In this document: one piece after another, positions 56,399-64,000 of the stretch | Layout of the letters: every line of letters starts with the position of its first letter | Numbering within the stretch: the first letter of the stretch is position 1 | DNA from: Polyangiaceae bacterium | Lineage (GTDB): Bacteria > Myxococcota_A > Polyangia > Polyangiales > Polyangiaceae | DNA length: 64,000 nt | Reading direction: 5' to 3' | Assembly (NCBI GenBank): GCA_020846005.1 | Contig: JADLEQ010000019.1 | Location: 62,001 to 126,000 of the forward strand | Position numbers and translations under genes: made by a program | The notes under the pieces: model-generated | Seen by the model: only the letters and a program-made list of their open reading frames with translations | Database searches by the model: none | What the model was told of the DNA's origin: nothing

Positions 56399-57594
56399 CC
56401 GCGAGGGGCGGGCGCTGCGCCGCAACGGCCGTCGCGATCGCGGCCGCGGCGGCGTGTGGCCGCGAGCCGGCTCGCGAGGACCCGCCGCCGGCTGCGAGCA
56501 GCGCCCAGAGGACGCTCGGCCCGCCGGAGCCACCCCCTCCCCGGCTGCCCGGGATGGTGTGGATCCCGGGCGGCGCGTTCGTCGCGGGGACGCCGCCGGA
56601 CGAGCTGCCACGCAAGCCGCACGAGGAGCCGCCCGGCGAACAGATCATCTTGCAGGGCTTCCACATCGACGTGCTCGCGTACCCCAACGAGGAGGGAGCG
56701 ATCCCGCTCACCAACGTGAGTCAAGCGCGAGCGGGTGAGCTCTGCGCGGCCCAGCGGAAGCGCCTCTGCACCGAGCTCGAGTGGGAGCGTGCGTGCAAGG
56801 GCCCCGACGATCTCACCTACGAGTACGGGGATCTCCACCGCGCGGAGCGCTGCGGGACGGGCGCGGCCGCGGCGCCGAGACCTGCGGGCCTGCGGGCCGG
56901 CTGCAAGAGCGACTTCGGGGTGCGTGATCTGCACGGCGGCGCGTGGGAGTGGACGGCGAGCCCGTGGGGGCGGGGCACGACGGAGCGCTGGGTCGCGGTG
57001 CGCGGCGGCAACGGGACCCCGAGCGAGGTGGTCGGGCGCTGCGCGAACGCGGCCCCGCGCAGCCCCGACGCGGCGAGCCCGGACGTGGGCTTCCGGTGCT
57101 GCGCAGGCGCGGCGAACCCCGCCGAGGTCACGCTCCGCCTCGAGCGCGGCCGGCGGCTCGAGCTCGACCCGTCGCCGGACGCCGAGCTGGCGGCGAGGCT
57201 CGTCACGGCCGCGCGCGCCGCCACGCCCCCGTTGGCCCTCGCGGGTGAGATCGAGATCGACCGCTCTTGGACGTGGCGTCCCGTCGCCAACGAGTCGCTC
57301 GCGCTCGTCGCCGGTTGCACCCGCGCGCGCGACGCAGAGTGCGTGATGCTGCTCGGGCGCGGACGCGGACCCGCGCCGCGCTACATCGGCTGGGTGAGCA
57401 CCGGGGGGTGGCTCGCCACCGTGCACCCGGACGCCGACGCGATCGATCTCTGGGTGGTCGGCGGCGACGAGCAGGGGCAGTTCAAGCTGCTGCTCCGGTG
57501 GACGTGGGGCACGGTCGCCGTCGGCCGCCCCGAGCGGCCGCTGCGGCCGGTGCCGCGGCCCGCCGCGTCGAAGCCGCGCGGCAAGGCGCGCTGA
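56395..57594 (+). CDS. FGE-sulfatase-fold lipoprotein without active-site cysteines
   Basis: 399 residues from a GTG overlapping the NtrC stop by 4 nt. The signal ends AAAAACG. The middle (residues 50-240) is the formylglycine-generating-enzyme/SUMF1 fold: [65 protein letters not shown]. The paired cysteines of true FGE (near the GGSFxC block) are absent, so sulfatase activation is unlikely. The last 150 residues are a different beta domain. Confidence 0.8.
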
Positions 57595-57611
57595 CTCGGC
57601 GACGCGCCGCC

Positions 57612-58769
57612 TCAGCGGCTCGCCACCAGCGCGCCGCTCTCGGTGGACCACACGCGGACCGCGCCGCGCCCGCCGACCGCGACGAGCGCACCGTCCGCTG
57701 ACACCACGACGTTCCGGTCCGCGGTGACGCGCGCCTCCCAGTCGTCCGACGCGAGATCGGGGCCGTCCTCGCCGAGCGCTACGTCGAGGCGGCCCGGCCC
57801 GTCGAGGTGGATCACGGCCAGGTGCCACACGCGCGGGCGCCCCTTCCCCTGCTCGACGTGGACCACCGCGAGGCGCTCGCCGCCGCTCGCCACGTCCCGC
57901 ACGTCGCCCGGGAGCGCGACCGTCCGAAGGGCCCGGAACGACGGCGCCACCTGCGCCAGCACCGCGCGGCCGTCCGCGTGCACGAACACCGCGCGATCGA
58001 CCCGCGTGGTCGGCAAGACCCTGAGGATCGCACCGAGCTCGAGCCCCTCGAGGACGAGGCGCGCGGGCCGCCCTCGCCCGCCGCGCCGGAACAGCCCCTC
58101 GGCGGTCGAATAGAGGAGCGTGCCGTCGCGGGTCGCGCCGAGCACCCGTCCGTCGTGATCGGCGAGCTCGAGCGGGAGATCGCCGGCGAGGTGGAGAGCC
58201 CCGCGACGCGGGTCGAGCGCATACTCGTAGAGCGCGGTGCCGAAGCCGGGCGCGACCCAGACGCGCGTCGCGTCGGCGAGATCGGGGTGGACGACCGCCT
58301 CGGGGAAGAGCGAGACCCGACCGACGGTCACGGGCGCCTTGCCGCGCGCGTCGAACCACAGCGACGCGTCGCGGCCGAGAGCGAGCAGCGCGCCGTCGGG
58401 CAGCGCGACGACGCGCCTCGCGCCCGCGAGCGGCGCCTCCATCGACGCGCCCGCGTCGACGCGGAGATCGTGGACCTCGACCCCCGTCGCGGTGACGCGC
58501 GCGAGCCGCCCGCGGCCGAGGGCCAGCACCTGCGCCGGCGTCCGCGCGGGCGCGACGCGCAGCGTCCCGCTGCGGATCTCGGCGAGCGCCTGGGCGGAGC
58601 CGGCCTCCGGCAGCGCGGCGTCCGGTCGCGCCGCGACGCCGCCCTCCACCGATCGGGGCGGGTCCGTGGGCGGCTCCCCCGGCGAGCGCTCGCACCCGAG
58701 CGCCACGAGCGCCGCGACCACGATCGCGATCCGACGACGCGGCTCCGGACGACTCGAGCGAGGGGACAA
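57612..58769 (-). CDS. WD40-like propeller lipoprotein
   Basis: 385 residues from TTG; a GGAG site 6 nt upstream supports this start. Signal (RRRIAIVVAALVALGC) with lipobox ALGC. After a Pro/Asp linker come propeller-like blades such as RVVALPDGALLALGRDASLWF, and the terminal blade NVVVSADGALVAVGGRGAVRVWS with a WD-type ending. Likely a secreted scaffold; target unknown. Longer frames upstream run through antisense sequence and are rejected. Confidence 0.7.
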   Translation of the reverse strand: MSPRSSRPEPRRRIAIVVAALVALGCERSPGEPPTDPPRSVEGGVAARPDAALPEAGSAQALAEIRSGTLRVAPARTPAQVLALGRGRLARVTATGVEVHDLRVDAGASMEAPLAGARRVVALPDGALLALGRDASLWFDARGKAPVTVGRVSLFPEAVVHPDLADATRVWVAPGFGTALYEYALDPRRGALHLAGDLPLELADHDGRVLGATRDGTLLYSTAEGLFRRGGRGRPARLVLEGLELGAILRVLPTTRVDRAVFVHADGRAVLAQVAPSFRALRTVALPGDVRDVASGGERLAVVHVEQGKGRPRVWHLAVIHLDGPGRLDVALGEDGPDLASDDWEARVTADRNVVVSADGALVAVGGRGAVRVWSTESGALVASR

Positions 58770-58902
58770 GCGGGGCTCCGGCGCGACGGCCCCGCGGCGC
58801 GCGGGGACCGCGGCGAGTCTACCGCTGCTGCCCGCACCGCCGCCGGGGCACCTCGCGGTCCGCGCGCACCGATCCGGCCGGTCTCTGCTATGGCACGGCT
58901 CG

Positions 58903-59421
58903 ATGCGCGCCCACCGCCCGCTCGTCGTCGCCCTCGCGTGCGCGGCCCTCCCGGCGACACCGGCGTGCGGCCGACTGTCTCGGGCGCGGGAGTGCCTCGC
59001 GCTCGCCGACACGGTCAACGCTCGGCTCGCCACCATCGAGGCCGAATTCGGGCGCAGCGCCCGGGACGCCCGGGCGTACGAGGCGGCGGCGGCGGCGTAC
59101 GCCGAGCTGGCCCTCGTGGTGCGCGCCCACCCGATCTCGGCGCCGAACGTCCGGCGCGCCGCAGACGACTACGCGGCTCACGCGGAGCGCTGCGCGAAGG
59201 CGGCGACCCAGGTGAGCCAGGCGCTCGGCAGCCCCGTCGACACCAAGCCCACTGACGCCAGGCCAGCCGCCGCCAAGTCCGCCGACGCCAAGCCAGCCGA
59301 CGCCAAGCCCGCCGACGCCAAACCCACCGACCCTCGCGCGGCCGAGGCGAAGGCCGAGGTGGATCGCCTCCTGCGCGCCGAGCGGTCGATGGTGAGCAAG
59401 CTAGAGCAGGCCTGCCGCTGA
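58903..59421 (+). CDS. small lipoprotein with DAKPA tandem repeats
   Basis: 172 residues. Signal PLVVALACAALPATPAC (lipobox-like PAC), a helical domain of about 70 residues (ECLALADTVNARLATIEAEF; DYAAHAERCAKAATQVS), then six DAKPA-type repeats and a helical tail (RAERSMVSKLEQACR). A TGC-TATGGC extended -10 lies 8 nt upstream of the ATG. No family is recognised. Confidence 0.65.
   Translation: MRAHRPLVVALACAALPATPACGRLSRARECLALADTVNARLATIEAEFGRSARDARAYEAAAAAYAELALVVRAHPISAPNVRRAADDYAAHAERCAKAATQVSQALGSPVDTKPTDARPAAAKSADAKPADAKPADAKPTDPRAAEAKAEVDRLLRAERSMVSKLEQACR
59239..59328 (+). repeat. six imperfect 15-bp repeats (DAKPA)
   Basis: Six consecutive 15-bp units close to GACGCCAAGCCCGCC encode DTKPT, DARPA, AAKSA, DAKPA, DAKPA and DAKPT. 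They form a flexible Pro/Lys linker and, like the 6930-7004 repeats, are in-frame. Confidence 0.85.
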
Positions 59422-59449
59422 AGCGCCCGCCGCGAGCGGCCGCCCGGCC

Positions 59450-59478
59450 TTGACGGGCCGCGTCAATCGAGCTAGCGT
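59450..59478 (+). promoter_or_regulatory. promoter of the ilv operon
   Basis: TTGACG (59450-59455), 17-bp spacer, TAGCGT (59473-59478). The predicted start (about 59485) is within a few nt of the leader-peptide GTG at 59487. Confidence 0.6.
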
Positions 59479-59486
59479 CCGCCTTC

Positions 59487-59588
59487 GTGACGAGCCTCGC
59501 GCCCAGCCGCCCCCTGCCGCCCGCAGGCATCGTGCTCGTCGTCATTGGACTCGCGCTCGGGCTCCTTAGCCCGGGTGCGGGTGCCTAG
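59487..59588 (+). CDS. ilv leader peptide (33 aa)
   Basis: A 33-codon reading frame from GTG to TAG lying between the ilv promoter and a terminator hairpin. Codons 15-27 read I-V-L-V-V-I-G-L-A-L-G-L-L, 10 of 13 being branched-chain residues, including the rare-for-this-genome ATT and CTT. This is the composition of an attenuation leader that senses charged tRNA for Ile, Val and Leu, the products of the pathway downstream. It is too short for a normal gene. Only the sequence supports it. Confidence 0.7.
   Translation: MTSLAPSRPLPPAGIVLVVIGLALGLLSPGAGA
59558..59573 (+). promoter_or_regulatory. pause-type hairpin in the leader peptide
   Basis: CGGGCT-CCTT-AGCCCG is a perfect 6-bp stem with a tetraloop inside the last third of the leader frame, where a transcriptional pause would let the ribosome catch up. 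Confidence 0.45.
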
Positions 59589-59622
59589 CGAGCCTCCTCC
59601 AGAGCCGCAGCCCCCGCGCCCG
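59572..59622 (+). promoter_or_regulatory. putative antiterminator pairing
   Basis: CGGGTGCGGG (59572-59581) can pair with CCCGCGCCCG (59613-59622) over 10 bp with one G-U. The right arm overlaps the left arm of the terminator (59609-59616), so the two cannot form together. The left arm lies in the last codons of the leader frame and is covered when a ribosome reaches the stop codon. Confidence 0.55.
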
Positions 59623-59640
59623 ACACCGGGTCCGGGGGCT
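59609..59640 (+). terminator. attenuator terminator hairpin
   Basis: AGCCCCCG and CGGGGGCT form a perfect 8-bp stem. Inside, after one C-C mismatch, a G-U pair and CCCG/CGGG close an ACAC tetraloop. The following TTCGTCATTT is only moderately T-rich. It lies 20 nt before the ilvB start. Confidence 0.6.
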
Positions 59641-59659
59641 TCGTCATTTCGAGCCCACC

Positions 59660-61466
59660 ATGACCATCGCCGCCCACGCTTCCGCCCCGCCACCGCCACC
59701 CGCCACCGCCCCCGAGCTCGCCCCCGCCGCGTCCGCCGAGACGGAGACGCTCACGGGCGCCGAGATCGTCTGGGCCTCGCTCGTGCGCGAGGGCACGTCC
59801 GTGTGCTTCGGCTACCCGGGCGGCGCGATCATGCCGGCCTACGACGCCCTCCCCAAGTACCCGCGCCTGCGGCACGTGCTCGTGCGCCACGAGCAGGGCG
59901 CCGCCCACATGGCGGACGGCTACGCCCGCGCGAGCGGCGAGGTGGGCGTGGCCGTAGCGACCTCGGGCCCCGGCGCGACCAACCTCGTCACTGGCATCGC
60001 CACGGCGATGATGGATTCGATCCCGATCGTCTGCGTGACGGGCCAGGTCCCGGCCGGACTGATCGGGAGCGACGCGTTCCAGGAGATCGACATCACCGGC
60101 ATCACCCTGCCGATCACCAAGCACAACTACCTGGTGACCCGCGCGGAGGACATCGCGCCCACGATCCGGGAGGCGTTCTGGGTCGCGCGCTCGGGTCGCC
60201 CCGGGCCCGTCCTGGTGGACATCACCAAGGACGCCCAGCAGCAGACCGCGACCGTCAGGTGGGGGGACGCCGCGCCTCGGCGCCGCGGCTATCGACCCGA
60301 GCACTCTCCGCAGCCGGCCGAGCTCGATCGCGCCGCCGAGCTGCTCGCCGCGGCGCGCCGCCCCGTCATCCTCGCGGGGCACGGCGTCGTCCGCAGCGGC
60401 GCCAGCGCGGGGCTGCTCGAGCTGGTCGCCCGCACGGACATCCCCGTGGCGTCCACGCTGCTGGGGCTCGGCGGCTTCCCGGCGTCGAGCCCGCACGCGC
60501 TCGGGATGATGGGCATGCACGGAGAGGCGTGGGTGAACCAGGCCATCCAGGAGGCCGACCTCCTCGTCGCGCTGGGCATGCGGTTCGACGACCGCGTCAC
60601 CGGCAACCTCAAGACGTACGCGCCGAACGCCCGCAAGATCCACGTCGAGCTGGACCCGGCCGAGATCCACAAGAACGTCCGCGCCGACGTCGCGCTGGTC
60701 GGCGACCTCCGCGAGATCCTCGCGCTCCTCCTCCCGCGACTCGAGCGCGGCGTGCGCGCCGAGTGGCGGGCCCGCATCGACGCGCTGAAGGGCGAGAGCG
60801 CCGTCCGCGACATCAAGGATCTGCCGGACCTCGGCAAGCTCTACGCCGCGCACGTCGTGCACGACCTGTGGCGACTGACGGGCGGCGACGCGCTGGTCGT
60901 CACCGACGTGGGGCAGCACCAGATGTGGGAGGCGCAGTACTACAAGCACGAACACCCGCGGAAGCTCGTGACCTCGGGCGGCCTCGGCACGATGGGGTTC
61001 GCGCTGCCGGCGGCCATCGGCGCGAAGCTCGCGTGCCCCGAGGAGGAGGTCTGGGTCGTCGTCGGAGACGGGGGCTTTCAGATGACGTCCTGCGAGCTCG
61101 CCACCTGCGCCCAGGAGGGCGTGAAGCTGAACATCGCCATCGTGAACAACGGCTATCTCGGCATGGTGCGGCAGTGGCAGGAGTTCTTCTACGGCGGGCG
61201 CTACGTCGCGACGCCGATCAAGAGCCCGGACTACGTGAAGCTCGCGGAGGCGCACGGCCTGCTCGGCCTGCGCGTCACCGAGCGCGCCGGGATCGCGGAG
61301 GCGGTCGCGGCGGCCCGCGCGTGCCCCCACACCGCGATCGTCGAGTTCCGCGTCGAGCAGGAGGACGCCGTCTACCCCATGGTCCCGGCCGGCGCCGACC
61401 TGCACGCGATGATCCGCCGCCCGCTCCCCCGCGGGGAGTCCCACAACCCGATCTTCGAGACGGGCG

Positions 61467-61477
<11 letters not shown>
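59660..61477 (+). CDS. ilvB: acetolactate synthase large subunit
   Basis: 605 residues. It makes 2-acetolactate (valine, leucine) and 2-aceto-2-hydroxybutyrate (isoleucine) using thiamine diphosphate, FAD and Mg2+. An N-terminal extension of about 30 residues (Ala/Pro-rich) precedes TGAEIVWASLVREGTSVCFG. The catalytic Glu region is VLVRHEQGAAHMADGYAR. The ThDP motif runs GDGGFQMTSCELATC to VNNGYLGMVRQW. It is the first structural gene after the leader and overlaps ilvN. Confidence 0.96.
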
Positions 61478-63087
<1,610 letters not shown>

Positions 63088-63094
63088 GCCGCTC

Positions 63095-64000
63095 ATGACC
63101 CTCCCCCTCGCGCCGGATCACGTCCGGATCTTCGACACCACGCTCCGTGACGGCGAGCAGTCGCCCGGAGCCACGCTCACCTCCGCCGAGAAGCTCGACG
63201 TGGCGCGCGGGCTCTCCCGCCTCGGCGTGGACGTGATCGAGGCCGGCTTTCCCGCGGCGTCCCCGGATGATCTCGAGGCGGTGCGGACCATCGCGCGCAC
63301 GGTCGGTTGCGAGCCCGTCGCGGGACGGCCCGCGCCCGCGCCGCCGATCGTGTGCGCCCTGGCGCGGGCGGCCGAGGCCGACATCGACGCCGCCGCGAGC
63401 GCGGTCGCGCCGGCGCGGCACGGGCGCATCCACACCTTCCTCGCGACCAGCCCTATCCACCGAGAGCACAAGCTCAGGATGTCGCGCGCCGAGGTCGTGG
63501 AGCGGGCGCGCCGGATGGTCGGCTACGCGAGGGCGCGGTGCGAGGACGTGGAGTTCAGCCCGGAAGATGCGGGCCGCACCGAGCCGGAGTTCCTCTACGA
63601 GGTGCTCTCCGCGGTGATCGCCGAGGGCGCCACGACGCTCAACATCCCCGACACCGTCGGCTATACGCTGCCGCAGGAGTACGGCGCGCTCCTCGAAGGG
63701 ATCGTCCGGCATGTCCGAGGGGTCGCGGACGGCAAGGCCATCGTGAGCGTCCACTGTCACGACGACCTCGGGCTCGCCGTCGCCAACACGCTCGCGGGCG
63801 TGCGGGCCGGCGCTCGGCAGGTCGAGGTGACCGTGAACGGCATCGGCGAGCGGGCCGGCAACACCTCCCTCGAGGAGGTCGTGATGGCGCTGCGCGTCCG
63901 ACGCGCCGTCTTCGGCCTGGAGACTTCCATCGACACCACGCAGCTCTGCCGGACGAGCAAGCTCGTCAGCACGCGGACGGGCATCGTCGTGCAGCCGAAC
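63095..64000 (+). CDS. leuA: 2-isopropylmalate synthase (3' end cut by window edge)
   Basis: 302 residues before the edge; the full family is about 500-550. First committed step of leucine synthesis: condensation of acetyl-CoA with 2-oxoisovalerate. HMGL-like signature [17 protein letters not shown] with catalytic Arg, metal ligands in [15 protein letters not shown], and [16 protein letters not shown]. The regulatory leucine-binding domain would lie outside. It continues the ilv operon after a 7-nt gap. Confidence 0.94.
   Translation, partial: MTLPLAPDHVRIFDTTLRDGEQSPGATLTSAEKLDVARGLSRLGVDVIEAGFPAASPDDLEAVRTIARTVGCEPVAGRPAPAPPIVCALARAAEADIDAAASAVAPARHGRIHTFLATSPIHREHKLRMSRAEVVERARRMVGYARARCEDVEFSPEDAGRTEPEFLYEVLSAVIAEGATTLNIPDTVGYTLPQEYGALLEGIVRHVRGVADGKAIVSVHCHDDLGLAVANTLAGVRAGARQVEVTVNGIGERAGNTSLEEVVMALRVRRAVFGLETSIDTTQLCRTSKLVSTRTGIVVQPN

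Overview
The window is a GC-rich (about 70% or more) stretch of bacterial chromosome, most likely from a myxobacterium (Myxococcota, probably the Polyangiales side). The evidence is a MYXO-CTERM-type tail (Cys, membrane helix, Arg cluster) on the 29046-30797 product, many lipoproteins with low-complexity Asp/Gly/Pro/Ala-rich linkers, a DNDCNG cysteine motif of the kind common in myxobacterial surface proteins, zinc-ribbon/FHA proteins, bactofilin, and many GTG/TTG starts. There are no rRNA, tRNA, CRISPR, phage or transposon genes. No gene-free stretch exceeds about 240 bp.

Layout. 1-6802: mutS (3' end outside the window) behind two beta-propeller-like lipoproteins, and a small conserved protein with its own promoter. 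6918-13740: DUF4350 protein, MoxR ATPase, zinc-ribbon protein, a reversed Sel1-like protein, an Omp85-type barrel protein and a DUF58 protein. 13737-18047: rsmA, a lipoprotein and two overlapping periplasmic amidohydrolase-family proteins. 18189-21305: a cytoskeletal-looking operon of zinc-ribbon/HhH protein, pentapeptide-repeat/bactofilin-like fusion and bactofilin. 21330-25456 (minus): MATE exporter, PAP2 enzyme, membrane zinc-ribbon protein and purQ. 25611-36582: a cysteine-rich lipoprotein, Nudix hydrolase, two acyl-CoA dehydrogenases, DUF2330/MYXO-CTERM protein, acyltransferase, GH1 glucosidase and a PgpH-type phosphodiesterase.

36620-39721 is a c-di-AMP locus: the phosphodiesterase gene diverges from folP-cdaA-cdaR. 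39783-44511 holds DUF1232, a hypothetical protein, an LLM-family oxidoreductase, a small lipoprotein, a TPR protein and a DsbD-like protein. 44531-49744 (minus) is a five-gene operon: FHA/zinc-ribbon protein, Nudix-fold protein with a degenerate box, ComF, a GYF_2/polyproline/propeller membrane protein and a lipoprotein. ruvA follows. 50604-57594 holds envelope TPR, PEGA and FG-GAP proteins, a sigma-54 activator and an FGE-fold lipoprotein. 57612-59421 holds two lipoproteins.

The last 4.5 kb is the branched-chain amino acid operon ilvB-ilvN-ilvC-leuA (leuA runs off the end). A 238-bp leader precedes it. This leader has a consensus-like promoter, a 33-residue leader peptide with Ile/Val/Leu at 10 of 13 consecutive codons, and two mutually exclusive hairpins, so it looks like a complete translation-coupled attenuator. 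Across the window, several genes have a -10-like hexamer only 5-9 nt before the start codon, suggesting leaderless transcripts. Eleven gene pairs overlap by 4 nt (GTGA or ATGA).
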